64,000 nt of DNA from Bacillota bacterium (GCA_023390655.1 JAEWCL010000023.1:72752-136751), one strand, 5' to 3'. Numbered from the stretch's first letter, positions 44,410 to 53,918 are shown. Numbers and translations are program-made. Notes: generated by a model not told the origin, from the letters alone.

Positions 44410-45951
44410 CTACTCTGCTTCTTCCACTTCCCCCTCCGGCACAGTTCCCTGCGGCACGGGGGAAGCCGAGGCCGCGGGAGGCTGCGATACCGCGGCGCCC
44501 GGGGCAAGCAGCTCATAGAAGCCGCCCGGCAGCTTCTTTTTGTCTACCTGCGCCTGCGTGATGTTGCGCGCCACACAGAACGTATACATGGCGTTTGCAA
44601 GATCGTACTGCGCCTGCTCGATAGATGTTTTATCAAGCGGCGAAGCAGTCAGCTTTTCTATGGCCTCCTCCCCCGCGTCCGCCGGAATATTGCGCTGCGC
44701 AACCAGCAGCAATGCTTCCATCGCGGCCTTGAGCGGCTCCTGCAATTCCCGCTCCTTGGGGGTAAGCGCCGCCATCGCTTCCTGCTCCAGCAGGTACTGC
44801 GCGCCCTCGGCATAGGTCAGCGCGGCGAACGCGGCTTTGTCCGCACGTACATAGTCCAAATCATACCGGGGATTGGTCTTGATATCGATGCCGTAAATCT
44901 CCTTGACCAGCTTTTTGAGCTTAGCATTATCCAACACATAGAAGGAAGCGTTGTATACATTGCTGATATACTCGCCCGCAAGCGTATGGCGGTGGAGGTC
45001 CTGCATATCAAGGCCCATGGCAAACACTGTCATGGCGGCAATCTGTTCCGCATTCAGGTTGGTTTTGATCTTGTCCTGCACAGAGGCGTAAATCTTCGGC
45101 AGGTTTACGAGCTGGTTGCGGGATTTTAACTGCTGGAAGATCGCAAACAGCATGCGCTGCTGCCTGTCCGCCCTGCCGACATCCGTGCTGATGCCTTTTC
45201 TGGCGCGCACATAATCAAGCACCTGCTGGCCGTCCATGTGCTGCATGCCGGTTTCTAATACCCGCCCGTTGAGACGGATTTCCACATCCACGTCATACTC
45301 CACGCCGCCCATGGCGTCAACGATGGCCTTGAGGCCCGTCATATCCACGCCCGCATAATAATCAATGGGTACGCCAAGAAGGTTTTCCACTGTCTTCATC
45401 GCATACAGGAAGCCGTCCCCCTCCGCGCTGCCGCCGTGCGCGAACGCTGCGTTGATCTTCCACCGTCCCTTTTTGTTGTAGATGGGCGCATACGTATCGC
45501 GCGGGACGGAAATAAGGTCCACCGTGCCCTTTTCAAAATCCGCCGTCATCAGCATAATGACGTCCGAACGGTAATTGTTCTTCGCGTTGCGGTAAAGCGC
45601 GCTGTCCTCATCCTCACGCTCGGGACTCTGGTCCCAGCCGAGCATCAGGATATTGACCTTGTTTTTCATAAAGCCCAAATCCGCGTTCTGCCGCAGCTCT
45701 TCCTCAGGGGAAAGCGTGGGGACCGGCGTAGGGGTTACGGGTGCGCCGGTGATTGCCGGGCGCTCGGTTGCCGCGGCCTTGGGGGTCTGCGCAATGGGGG
45801 ATGGCGTTTCAAACGCGCTCATGGGGTTCATAAACATAACGTACGCATAACGCCCGCCCACAAACAGCACCGCAATCCCGAGGAAAAGCAAAATGATCTT
45901 CCAGACCCGTTTATTTTTGGTAGTGGCGCGGCCGTCTTGCTGTTCTTTCAT
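44410..45951 (-). CDS. LytR-CpsA-Psr (LCP) family protein
   Basis: The 513-residue protein has one N-terminal transmembrane helix (about 17-38), a Thr/Pro-rich linker and an extracellular LCP domain (about 95-300). Conserved features include ILMLGWDQSP, YRSDVIMLMTADF, DLISVPRDTYAPI with the phosphate-binding Arg, INAAFAHGG and VDMTGLKAIVDAMGGVEYDV. LCP enzymes attach teichoic acids or other glycopolymers from a lipid carrier to peptidoglycan. The C-terminal 200 residues are helical and not typical of the core domain. GGAGGG precedes ATG 45951; the frame to 46068 is not supported. Confidence 0.93.
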   Translation of the reverse strand: MKEQQDGRATTKNKRVWKIILLFLGIAVLFVGGRYAYVMFMNPMSAFETPSPIAQTPKAAATERPAITGAPVTPTPVPTLSPEEELRQNADLGFMKNKVNILMLGWDQSPEREDEDSALYRNAKNNYRSDVIMLMTADFEKGTVDLISVPRDTYAPIYNKKGRWKINAAFAHGGSAEGDGFLYAMKTVENLLGVPIDYYAGVDMTGLKAIVDAMGGVEYDVDVEIRLNGRVLETGMQHMDGQQVLDYVRARKGISTDVGRADRQQRMLFAIFQQLKSRNQLVNLPKIYASVQDKIKTNLNAEQIAAMTVFAMGLDMQDLHRHTLAGEYISNVYNASFYVLDNAKLKKLVKEIYGIDIKTNPRYDLDYVRADKAAFAALTYAEGAQYLLEQEAMAALTPKERELQEPLKAAMEALLLVAQRNIPADAGEEAIEKLTASPLDKTSIEQAQYDLANAMYTFCVARNITQAQVDKKKLPGGFYELLAPGAAVSQPPAASASPVPQGTVPEGEVEEAE

Positions 45952-46403
45952 ACGCCATACCCTCCTTACAAAATGCTTGCACACGCAAAAAACGCCTGCG
46001 CGTGTCCCAACTAGTATACCACTATTGCACGAATTATTGTAAAACCGTATGCCTGCCGAAGGAAGCATTTTTTACCCGGAAAAAGTTTGTAATTTTTTCT
46101 ACAAGGAAAATCAAATACCTATTGATTATCCCGGAAATTCCCGATAAGATACAAATAAATACTGTAAGCATTTGGAGAATCGCTTTGGAATATTTATATT
46201 AAATTTTACTAAAATAATTTGAGGGAAATAAAATCCAAAAGAAGAATCGCGCTATTTGGTCGTTTCGATTTTCTTTTCGCTTCTACTACATATGGTAACA
46301 AGACGCCGCATTTTACACAACATGCTGTAGGTTGCCGTCGAAGCGTCACCCAAACCGTTATTTTACGTAATTTATTTTTGGATTGATTCGTTCCAATTGG
46401 AAA

Positions 46404-46460
46404 TTCGACAACAATACCGCATATTCACCCCTGACATTGGACAAATTTGGATGTTACAAT
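46404..46460 (+). promoter_or_regulatory. Candidate 0A box and sigma-A promoter of spo0A
   Basis: TTCGACA at 46404-46410 is the complement of the 0A box TGTCGAA. It lies 21 bp before CTGACA (46431-46436), with 18 bp to TACAAT (46455-46460). This would let Spo0A control its own gene. No clear sigma-H promoter was found. The gap 45952-46575 is AT-rich and otherwise empty. Confidence 0.5.
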
Positions 46461-46575
46461 ATCCATAACACCAGTAACAACCGTATAAACCAGATTCTTC
46501 AATGAAGTTTTTTATAGAACCCAAACCTGTAGTGGGGGATTACAGGATGGTGATAAAAGCGAAAAGGGGGATCAT

Positions 46576-47370
46576 ATGTCAAAGTACCGAATTTTATTAG
46601 TCGATGACGACCCGCAGTATCTTTCCGCCGTACGCAGCTATTTCAGCGTACAGGAGCCGATCAGGCAAGTGGATATTGCAACCGATGGACGGCAGGCGCT
46701 TGAAAAACTGCACATGACCCATTACGACGCCGTGCTGATGGATCTGATTATGCCGAAGCTGGACGGGCTGGGTGTGCTCGAAAGCCTCTCCATCACAAGC
46801 GGGGACAAGCCTTCCGTCATTATCGTTTCCGCCATCCGCAACGAAAACATGATCCGCAACGCATGCTCATTGGGCGCAAAGTACTTTATGGTGAAGCCTG
46901 TGGAGCCGGATACGCTGTACCGGCGCGTGTTGGACATGCTCCAGACGACACAGGCAAGCCCCGCGATGCCCACCCTTTCCCAGCCGCCAAAAACGCTGGA
47001 TGAAAAAATCACCTCCGTGTTCCTGGTGGCGGGCATCCCCGCGCATATCAAAGGGTATTACTACCTGCGCGAGGGCATCCGCATGGTATATGCGCAACCC
47101 GTGCTCATCAACCGCATCACAAAAGAGCTGTATCCCGGTATTGCCAAGCAGTTCTCCACCTCGCCCAGCAAAGTGGAGCGCGCCATCCGCCACGCGATTG
47201 AGGTCGCCTGGACGCGCGGCAAAATCGAGAACATCAACCAGCTCTTTGGCTACAACATCTATTCGAAAAACGACAAGCCCACCAACGGCGAATTCATCGC
47301 GCTGGTGGCGGACAAGCTGCTGATGGAACAGGGCAGGGAAAAAAGCCTTTCCGAAGGCGGCGCGGCATAG
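46576..47370 (+). CDS. spo0A: Sporulation master response regulator Spo0A
   Basis: The 264-residue protein has a receiver domain (1-120): acidic triad at Asp10-12, phospho-acceptor Asp56 in VLMDLIMPKLDG, the switch residue Ser in IIVSAIRNE and Lys107 in FMVKPV. The C-terminal Spo0A DNA-binding domain (about 150-262) contains SPSKVERAIRHAIEVAW, the recognition helix and its neighbours, and YNIYSKNDKPTNGEFIALVADKL. Phosphorylated Spo0A starts endospore formation. Its presence is the main reason for calling the organism a spore-former. No phosphorelay gene is adjacent, which is usual. Confidence 0.97.
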   Translation: MSKYRILLVDDDPQYLSAVRSYFSVQEPIRQVDIATDGRQALEKLHMTHYDAVLMDLIMPKLDGLGVLESLSITSGDKPSVIIVSAIRNENMIRNACSLGAKYFMVKPVEPDTLYRRVLDMLQTTQASPAMPTLSQPPKTLDEKITSVFLVAGIPAHIKGYYYLREGIRMVYAQPVLINRITKELYPGIAKQFSTSPSKVERAIRHAIEVAWTRGKIENINQLFGYNIYSKNDKPTNGEFIALVADKLLMEQGREKSLSEGGAA

Positions 47371-47390
47371 TCCGATTTTTTCTTAATTAA

Positions 47391-47425
47391 AAAGGGCTGC
47401 AGTGCTTCTTGCACTGCAGCCCTTT
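47391..47425. terminator. Bidirectional terminator after spo0A
   Basis: A 15-bp stem AAAGGGCTGCAGTGC with a 5-nt loop lies 20 bp after the spo0A stop and is followed by TTGTTC; A-runs precede it. It also ends the convergent flavoprotein gene at 47429. Confidence 0.9.
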
Positions 47426-47428
47426 TGT

Positions 47429-47884
47429 TCAGGTATTGGCTTTGCCTGTAATGGATGTGATGCTGATGCGCACAACAGCGGTATGCCCTATTCCGGAAGC
47501 GATGTATTTTTCCACGCCTTCCATCGCGTCTGGCGTATGGCGCGTGCACAAGACCCGCAGCGCATGCTCTTTTTCCGCCTGCTCCGTCACCATACCCGCA
47601 ACGCCGGTCACGGTGGCGGAGGCATAGTCTACGCTGTAGCTTTGCTGATTGGTGATGGCGCGGGAAACGCAGGCGAGCGAGACCTCCGGGCGCGCTAAAA
47701 TGTTCTCCAGCTTCTGGCCAGCCTGCGCGCTGTGGAAATAGATAGTTTCCCCTTCCCGCACAATGCTAAGCGGCACGCAGTACGGCGTTCCATCCGCATT
47801 GACCGTGCCAAGCACGGCATAATTGCAGGTATCCACAACTTCCAGGGCAAATTCGCGGGATTGTTCACGGTCATGTCTGCGCAT
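47429..47884 (-). CDS. Nim-like pyridoxamine 5'-phosphate oxidase family protein
   Basis: The 151-residue protein has a split beta-barrel FMN-binding fold: LGTVNADGTPYCVPLSIVREGETIYFHSAQAGQKLENI (about 24-62) is the family core, followed by VSLACVSR and YSVDYASATVTG. Similar small proteins include Nim nitroimidazole-resistance reductases and general flavin reductases. No specific substrate can be read. ATG 47884 follows GGAGG by 7 bp; the frame to 48223 lies over the terminase gene. Confidence 0.88.
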   Translation of the reverse strand: MRRHDREQSREFALEVVDTCNYAVLGTVNADGTPYCVPLSIVREGETIYFHSAQAGQKLENILARPEVSLACVSRAITNQQSYSVDYASATVTGVAGMVTEQAEKEHALRVLCTRHTPDAMEGVEKYIASGIGHTAVVRISITSITGKANT

Positions 47885-47963
47885 GAAGCGGCCTCCTGAA
47901 AAAGTTTTCAACAGCATACCACACCCTGCCCTCAGAATGAAGCCTCTTTTGTTGCACGAACGC

Positions 47964-49313
47964 TTATTTGAGGAAAAACCCGCCGGAAGCGGGCGCATCC
48001 GATGCGAACGGATCATATGCCGCCGCTGCGCGCGGCAATATGGGCTTGCTTTTTGCGGGGCGTGACATGAGGCCATAGCGGAGCGCTTCGGGCGCGTGGT
48101 CCTCGCCGCCTGCGGCGTCCTCAAGATTCTTGCTGTCATGCAGCAGCTGCGGCAGCGTGCGCACAAGGTTGGTGCAGGTAGAGAAAATCTGCAGGAGCGG
48201 CTTGCCGTCGTCCGCATCGGCAAGATATTCCCTCACGCGCTGCCAACCAGGAATGCGCGCATTGTCTGCGCGCAGCAGCGCCACGCCGTGCTTTAAAAAC
48301 ACCTCCGCAATGCTTTCCCCGGAGATGCCGTCCTCCCCCTTTGCGGAGAGCCCCCGCTTTTGCCACGCGTCCGGCGACGCGACCGTGTAGGCGATCTTCT
48401 CGCCCTCCGATCGTTCCACAATGCGTCCCGCCATGCGGGAGGAAAGTACCTGCCTGCTATATTCCTCCCGGTATACATAAACGCGCCCATCCGGCCCGCA
48501 GGCAAACCACAGCACGCAGCAAAAATCGTTGTATCCCCAGTCCATGGCGCGAAAACGCCGCCACCAGCCGGGGATTGCAAACGGCTCGCACACATGCTGT
48601 TCCCTGCGAAATTCCGGAAAATACTGGCCCTCAAGCGCGTCCCAGTCGCCTTCGAGATACGCGCGCCGCAATTGATCCGGCAAATTCATCAGCGTGCGCA
48701 CATAATCGGGGTTGCGTTCCATCAATACCTTGTTGTCATACACGCGGGCGGGGATAAACGCATAGTCCTCCGGACGTTCAGAGTTCCGGTACTGCCGGTC
48801 AATGAACAGGCGCTTGACCCACGCGTGCCCCACGCCGCCCGGATTGCAGGTATAATACATGCGCGGCTTGAAATCCAGACGCGTGGAGCGGTTGCAGGTG
48901 CACAAAAACAGCATCTGCGCCTCTGTAAAATGCGTGGCCTCCTCCAGGCCGATCACATCATACTCCTGCCCCTGGTACTGGTACACATCCGCCTCCTTGT
49001 CGCAATATCCAAGCCGGATGCGCGAGCCGTTGGGAAAATGGAACGAGCGCGCGCCCGCGTTGTAGGCCGCAAGCCCATATAGTTCCTGCTGCAGCGGACG
49101 GCCATGGTTTTCCTGCAGCTCCGGCAGGGTGCGCCGCAGCAGCAACAGCTGCAATCCCGGGCGGCGCAGCGCAAGCAGCACGAACTTGCGGCGCATGGCC
49201 CAGCTTTTGCCGCCGCCGCGCGCGCCGCCGTACGCCACATGCGTTGCCGTACTCATAAAAAAGGCGCGCTGCTGCGCGCTTGGCGTTCCTATCAGCTTCC
49301 GTTTTTTTTGCAT
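47964..49313 (-). CDS. Phage terminase large subunit
   Basis: The 449-residue protein is the ATPase-nuclease motor that packages phage DNA. Walker A is GGARGGGKSW near residue 31; Walker B is DVIGLEEATHF near 118. The family marker YYTCNPGGVGHAWVKRLF lies near 152. A C-terminal RNase H-like nuclease begins MDWGYNDFCCVLWF near 250, with a carboxylate at SPDAW near 310. The gene appears complete. It is adjacent to a small terminase subunit gene (27 bp) but no portal, capsid or tail gene follows within the window, so it is an orphan remnant or a domesticated pair. Confidence 0.92.
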   Translation of the reverse strand: MQKKRKLIGTPSAQQRAFFMSTATHVAYGGARGGGKSWAMRRKFVLLALRRPGLQLLLLRRTLPELQENHGRPLQQELYGLAAYNAGARSFHFPNGSRIRLGYCDKEADVYQYQGQEYDVIGLEEATHFTEAQMLFLCTCNRSTRLDFKPRMYYTCNPGGVGHAWVKRLFIDRQYRNSERPEDYAFIPARVYDNKVLMERNPDYVRTLMNLPDQLRRAYLEGDWDALEGQYFPEFRREQHVCEPFAIPGWWRRFRAMDWGYNDFCCVLWFACGPDGRVYVYREEYSRQVLSSRMAGRIVERSEGEKIAYTVASPDAWQKRGLSAKGEDGISGESIAEVFLKHGVALLRADNARIPGWQRVREYLADADDGKPLLQIFSTCTNLVRTLPQLLHDSKNLEDAAGGEDHAPEALRYGLMSRPAKSKPILPRAAAAYDPFASDAPASGGFFLK

Positions 49314-49339
49314 GCAATCCCTCCCTTGTTTCCTTCAGG

Positions 49340-49762
49340 CTACCGGCTGAATTCCTCCGGGTCTTCAAGTACGACGGTAAGCGCGCCCTCCCCTTTTTCC
49401 GTTTTTGCAGGCTCTGTGGCGCCGTATCCCCAATCCTTGAGCAGCAACGCGGCTACATTCGCGCTGAGTTCTCCCAACAGCGCCCGCTCCACCAGATGCT
49501 GCTCCACCCGTGCCGCCGCCCAGGAAAGGGCCGCCTCCGCTTGCGAGCGCCGCTTTTTTTCGCCCTGCGGCCTTCGCGCCGCTTCCAGCCGTTCCCGCGG
49601 GAGCTCCAGCGCCGCGCAGAGCCCGGCCATGGTATACGGCACCTGATGGTAGCTGATCTCCCCGTTTTTGAGCGTCAAGCGCTCACGCGTCGCGTCACAC
49701 TGTGCAAAATAGTGTTCCGCCTTTTCCCGCAGCAATTGTGCGGTCGTTTGCCGCCCCGCCAT
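49340..49762 (-). CDS. Phage terminase small subunit-like protein
   Basis: The 140-residue protein has an N-terminal helix-turn-helix-like region with TTAQLLREKAEHYFAQCDATRERLTLKNGEISYHQVPYTMAGLCAALELPRERLE and a helical C-terminal part ending in an acidic tail, typical of small terminase subunits that bind the packaging site. GGGGGAGGG precedes ATG 49762. It is 27 bp upstream of the large subunit gene on the same strand. Family call rests on context plus domain shape. Confidence 0.75.
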   Translation of the reverse strand: MAGRQTTAQLLREKAEHYFAQCDATRERLTLKNGEISYHQVPYTMAGLCAALELPRERLEAARRPQGEKKRRSQAEAALSWAAARVEQHLVERALLGELSANVAALLLKDWGYGATEPAKTEKGEGALTVVLEDPEEFSR

Positions 49763-50092
49763 ACTTCCCTCCCCCTTCTTCAGAACATGCGTTCCCATAT
49801 TTGCTGCTATCGTACCATGGATCATCCTGAAAAAGGAGACTGAAAACGGTTCTATGAGGGATTATGACGCCTTATTTCCGGCACAATGCATTCTGCTTTC
49901 TTTTGCTCTTTTTTCGTAATTATTTTGTAATATTTTAAGATTTGCTTTATCATGCATCAAACTATAATGCAAGCTTAATTTTCCGAAATAAAGCTTAAAT
50001 TCCTCAATAATACAAGAAAATTTCTGAAGAAATCCTTTAAAAATAAAAGTTTCATGACATCGTTTTTTTGAAATTATTTTGTAACAATTTTG

Positions 50093-50121
50093 TTGACGAA
50101 GCATCACAAGTTTGTTACGCT
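50093..50121 (+). promoter_or_regulatory. Candidate promoter of the surface protein gene
   Basis: TTGACG (50093-50098), 17 bp, TACGCT (50116-50121) lies 62 bp before ATG 50184. The rest of the gap 49763-50092 is unusually AT-rich with several AAATTATTTTGTAA-type repeats and no gene. Confidence 0.4.
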
Positions 50122-50183
50122 TTTGCCGTGCGAAGAGGTTGCCGCGCTCTTATTTGCAACAGTAACGAAAGGGGTAACAAACG

Positions 50184-51290
50184 ATGAAAAAAATTTTTTC
50201 TCTTGTACTTGCGCTCGTCATGATGCTTGCTCTGGCCGTTCCCGCCATGGCGTTCACCAGTGACACCACCGACAGCAGCAGCACCGTTCCCTATGAACTG
50301 GACATCTATCTGGTTGATTATGAAGGCGATGAATTCTTCGGCTTTGTCTCCCTGCCGGAATCCGACCGCGGCTATGCCGTCAATGAAATTGTCTGCGCCG
50401 TTGTAGAGCTCTATGTTCCCAAGGCACAGGACCCGTATGACGATGGCTACAGCACGCTGGTATTTTCCGGCAATAACGTTTCCCTCAAGGTGACGGACAA
50501 TGTAATCTCCGGCTCCACAGCCACTCTCCAGACCGTCTACGGCCCCACTTCCTTTGACTGGGACGGCGATGATATCTCCTATGATCTTAGTGACAATGAT
50601 TTCTACTATACCGCCAACCGCACGTATAAGTGGATGTTCTTTGCCAAGGTTACCGGAGATGACGCTTCATTGAGCGCCAGCCTCGTCGACGGCGAAAGCA
50701 GCGGTTCGTTCAGCACCACCGCTTCCGTCAGCTCCATTGACATCACGCTAAGCGGTGTGAACTACACCATTACCAAGTCCAAGTCCTCCAGCAGCACCGC
50801 CGGCACTTACACCATCGCGGTGAACACCGGCGACTATGCGGGCTCCAGCATCACCATTAACGTCAGCTCCTCCTATAAGTCTACCGGTATGTCCATCAAC
50901 CCCGTCGGCAGCACCGGCAATACCGCACTGGGCGTAACGGTTGGCGGCGTGCTTGGCGTATATGATGATGCCGTCATCCGCACCTCCGGCAATCTCTACG
51001 AAGAAATCATGGACATCTACGCCGACGTTGCGCAGGACATCTTTGGCCTGGATTACATGCTCATCGGCAACTATGTGCGTGATTCCTTCTTCGAAGGCCT
51101 GACTTCCGCAAGCACCGTGACCGCTGCCGTTCAGATCGAGCCCTGGACCGCTTATGTGACCGTGCCCGATACCGTGGTTGTCGATCCTCCGAAGACCGGT
51201 GATGCCGCAAGCATCCTCGGCTTCACAATAATATTCCTTGCCGCGGCTGCAGCCGCTGCGGCAGGGCTTGCAAAAAAGAGCCGCGCATAA
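50184..51290 (+). CDS. Secreted surface protein with LPXTG-like anchor
   Basis: The 368-residue protein has a signal peptide (1-23, AVPAMA). The body is beta-rich, Ser/Thr/Asp/Gly-rich and acidic, with no recognised enzyme domain (about 35-325). The C-terminus has a sorting-like signal PPKTGDAA near 335, a hydrophobic segment with a poly-Ala run and the basic tail KKSRA, the layout for sortase cleavage. The motif is PPKTG rather than LPXTG. It should be attached to the wall. Function is unknown; a cohesin- or pilin-like role is only a possibility. Confidence 0.8.
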   Translation: MKKIFSLVLALVMMLALAVPAMAFTSDTTDSSSTVPYELDIYLVDYEGDEFFGFVSLPESDRGYAVNEIVCAVVELYVPKAQDPYDDGYSTLVFSGNNVSLKVTDNVISGSTATLQTVYGPTSFDWDGDDISYDLSDNDFYYTANRTYKWMFFAKVTGDDASLSASLVDGESSGSFSTTASVSSIDITLSGVNYTITKSKSSSSTAGTYTIAVNTGDYAGSSITINVSSSYKSTGMSINPVGSTGNTALGVTVGGVLGVYDDAVIRTSGNLYEEIMDIYADVAQDIFGLDYMLIGNYVRDSFFEGLTSASTVTAAVQIEPWTAYVTVPDTVVVDPPKTGDAASILGFTIIFLAAAAAAAAGLAKKSRA

Positions 51291-51326
51291 ATTCTTGCAG
51301 AAGAAAGCGTCAACCGCGCACAAAAT

Positions 51327-51350
51327 CACCCGCCGGAATTCCGGCGGGTG
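51327..51350 (+). terminator. Terminator of the surface protein gene
   Basis: A perfect 10-bp stem CACCCGCCGG with an AATT loop lies 36 bp after the stop and is followed by GCTTTTTGTTT. Confidence 0.95.
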
Positions 51351-51542
51351 GCTTTTTGTTTACCTCCCCGTCCTGTTCAGGTTGTATTTGTAATTGAAAT
51401 ACCGTACGCTAAAGATATGATGCGTGCGTCACGTACACGCCCGAAAAATGCATAAGCGTACCTTGGGCGCAAATGATAACCAGGAACGACCACGTTTCCT
51501 CATTTGAAACTATCGTTGCTGCCTTTTGAAAAGGAGGGTTCT

Positions 51543-52526
51543 ATGACAACCGCACTGAGCGAAACCATACGGCTTTTTCTGAACAATACGCAGGCAATCA
51601 AGGACGGCTTTCCGTTTCAGGGCTCCATGCTGCGCAGGCTTGGCGCGCTGCTCTATACTAGCGAGCATAAAGAGGCGGATTGCGGCCGCATCCGGGAGGC
51701 CATGCAGCTCGTCAAGGCGCATACAAGCCCGTTTTCCATGTTTCGCGGAACGACGCTGTTTTCTTTTGCGGCAATGCTTTCCCTGCGCGAGCATCAAGAA
51801 GACCTCACGAAAGACGCCGTTGTTGTGTATCAGCTGTTGAAAGCGGCCCGGTTTCACGCAAGCATGTACCTGGTGTTTGCCGCACTGCAAATTGCTTTGA
51901 GCGTCCCGCGCGACGCACAGCAGGATGCGGTCCAAAAAACACGTTCCGCCTATGAAGCCGTCCGCAGCACGCATCCGTTCCTTTCCGGCGACCAAAGCGT
52001 CATCTACGCCGCGCTCATCGGGAGCGCAGCGCAGGATACCGGGGCCGCTATGGAAAAAACAGAGCGCCTGTTTCTGGAATTAAGACCATCGCTTACGCCA
52101 AAGGGCGAGGCGTTGAGCCTTAGTATGCTGCTGTCCCTTTCCGGGGACGACCAAATCTCCCACCGCGTCCTCCAGATACAGGATGCGCTGGAGACGGAAG
52201 GCCTTTCGTTCCGGCGCTATTATCTGCTGCCGATGCTGGGCGTTCTTGCCTCCTCTCCGCTAAGCCCCGTAACGCTTGCGGCGGATATTGCCGGGACTGC
52301 CGCTTCCCTTCGGGCGCAGAACGGATTCGGCGGTTTCTTTGTCGCCAAGCAGGAACTGCTGCTTTTGAGTGCTTCATTGGTCATTTGTGTTGCGCCGGAG
52401 GCGCTGCCGCCGCTCAACACGGCATTGCTGGGCGGGATTACGGGCATGCTGATTGCACAGCAGGTTGCCCTTGCAGCCTCGGCGGGTGCGGCTGCAGCCG
52501 CCTCCGCATCATCGTCATCGTCCTGA
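51543..52526 (+). CDS. DUF4003 family protein
   Basis: The 327-residue protein resembles the DUF4003 family from its N-terminal pattern FLNNTQAIKDGFPFQGSMLRRLGALLYTSEHKEAD, an all-helical protein of unknown role in Bacillota. A hydrophobic C-terminal segment and an Ala/Ser-rich tail ending in six Ser close it. GGAGGG lies 5 bp before ATG 51543. The next gene encodes a DUF815 ATPase but a terminator separates them. Family name is from memory; no catalytic residues are evident. Confidence 0.65.
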   Translation: MTTALSETIRLFLNNTQAIKDGFPFQGSMLRRLGALLYTSEHKEADCGRIREAMQLVKAHTSPFSMFRGTTLFSFAAMLSLREHQEDLTKDAVVVYQLLKAARFHASMYLVFAALQIALSVPRDAQQDAVQKTRSAYEAVRSTHPFLSGDQSVIYAALIGSAAQDTGAAMEKTERLFLELRPSLTPKGEALSLSMLLSLSGDDQISHRVLQIQDALETEGLSFRRYYLLPMLGVLASSPLSPVTLAADIAGTAASLRAQNGFGGFFVAKQELLLLSASLVICVAPEALPPLNTALLGGITGMLIAQQVALAASAGAAAAASASSSSS

Positions 52527-52597
52527 TTGGCCGTCATTCCTTCCCGCGCAGCGCGGGTGGCGCATAAAACAGATGTGATGCCTTTTTCAACATACGC

Positions 52598-52620
52598 AAA
52601 CGCCCCTAAATGGGGCGTTT
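52598..52620 (+). terminator. Terminator after the DUF4003 gene
   Basis: A 9-bp stem AAACGCCCC with a 5-nt loop lies 71 bp after the stop, followed by GTTTATTG. Confidence 0.8.
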
Positions 52621-52709
52621 GTTTATTGCTGTTCTTTTCCTTTTACTTGCCCGCTTTCACACTTTGTCGTAAGATAGGGGTACCATCCGGGGAAGCATCC
52701 GGGGATTCC

Positions 52710-53918
52710 ATGTTTAGCGAGGATTTTGCTTTGAAAGATTTGATGGCGCTCTATGTAAAGCTCCGTTCCCTTGTATTGTTCCGCGATCTCATTGAGGATG
52801 CCGTGTTTGCAGCCGCCATGCAGCTTTTTTCCTCCATTTCAAAAAGCGAGGCGGAGCAGGTGGACGCGTACGCGGCGTTTGCGGCAAAGCTCTTTGCCCT
52901 GACGGAAGACTGGACGGACTATGTATGGAGCAAGGCCGCGCCCAATGAAAACCCCTATGTATACAAACGTGCCATCAACGCGCCTACTTCGCGTGCCATG
53001 CAGAAATGCCTTGATGCGGAGCTTTCCATACTGGAGGAGCTTTCCCAACTGGATGCGGCAGCAGTACGGCAGAAAATGACCTACCCGGGATATTTGCCTG
53101 TGTGGGCCACGCATCCCCTTGATTTTCATGCCGCGTATGAAGCGCGCATGGCACATCTCAACAAGGTCGGTTACGGCATTTATGCGGAACACACCATGTT
53201 CCATTTGGAGGGCAATACCATCCTCCCGGTACAAACGCCCGACCCGGTGCGCCTTGCGGATTTAAAGGGGTACGAACGGGAGCGCGCACTTGTTACGGCC
53301 AATACGCTTGCGCTGCTCAATGGGAAGCCCGCCGCGAACGCGCTGTTATACGGCGACGCGGGCACCGGCAAATCCTCCACCGTCAAGGCGCTCGTCAACG
53401 AATACGGCAAGGATGGGCTGCGGCTCATTGAAATCAAAAAGCACCAGTTACTGCTGATCCCTTCCATACTCGAAAAGCTCCGAGACAACCCGCTGCGCTT
53501 TGTGTTGTATCTGGACGACCTTTCCTTTACGGAATGCAACGAGGAAAGCGGCATGCTCAAAGCCATACTCGAGGGCTCCGCGGCGGCGCGCACGAAAAAC
53601 GTCGCCATCTATGCCACCAGCAACCGGCGGCATATCGTCAACGAGCGGTTTTCCGACCGTGAGGGCGGCGATATCCACCGGAACGAAACCATCGAGGAGC
53701 AGACCTCCCTTTCCGAGCGCTTCGGCCTGAGGGTCTATTTTGGCAAACCGGACAAGGAGGGCTATCTCGCCATCGTCAGCGCGCTTCTGCAAGCGCGGGA
53801 TATGGCGCCGACGGATGGGCTTTTGCTGCAGGCGGAGCGGTTTGCGCTCTCCCGCGGGGGACGCTCGCCAAGGGTCGCAAAGCAGTTTGTGGAGTCGTTG
53901 TTGATCGAGCAGGATTGA
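52710..53918 (+). CDS. DUF815 AAA+ ATPase
   Basis: The 402-residue cytosolic protein has an N-terminal helical region (about 1-180) and a DUF815 AAA+ module with Walker A YGDAGTGKSSTVK near 214, Walker B LYLDDLSF near 268, and the conserved ATSNRRHIVNERFSDR, which holds the sensor and arginine-finger region. The family is widespread but of unknown function. ATG 52710 is used because the family starts near here; the upstream frame to 52527 runs over the terminator of the DUF4003 gene. The remaining intergenic DNA is short. Confidence 0.88.
   Translation: MFSEDFALKDLMALYVKLRSLVLFRDLIEDAVFAAAMQLFSSISKSEAEQVDAYAAFAAKLFALTEDWTDYVWSKAAPNENPYVYKRAINAPTSRAMQKCLDAELSILEELSQLDAAAVRQKMTYPGYLPVWATHPLDFHAAYEARMAHLNKVGYGIYAEHTMFHLEGNTILPVQTPDPVRLADLKGYERERALVTANTLALLNGKPAANALLYGDAGTGKSSTVKALVNEYGKDGLRLIEIKKHQLLLIPSILEKLRDNPLRFVLYLDDLSFTECNEESGMLKAILEGSAAARTKNVAIYATSNRRHIVNERFSDREGGDIHRNETIEEQTSLSERFGLRVYFGKPDKEGYLAIVSALLQARDMAPTDGLLLQAERFALSRGGRSPRVAKQFVESLLIEQD

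Noticed and set aside
47429..48223. Long N-terminal extension of the Nim-like protein
   Set aside because: The extension overlaps the terminase gene and lacks a ribosome site; ATG 47884 has GGAGG at 7 bp.
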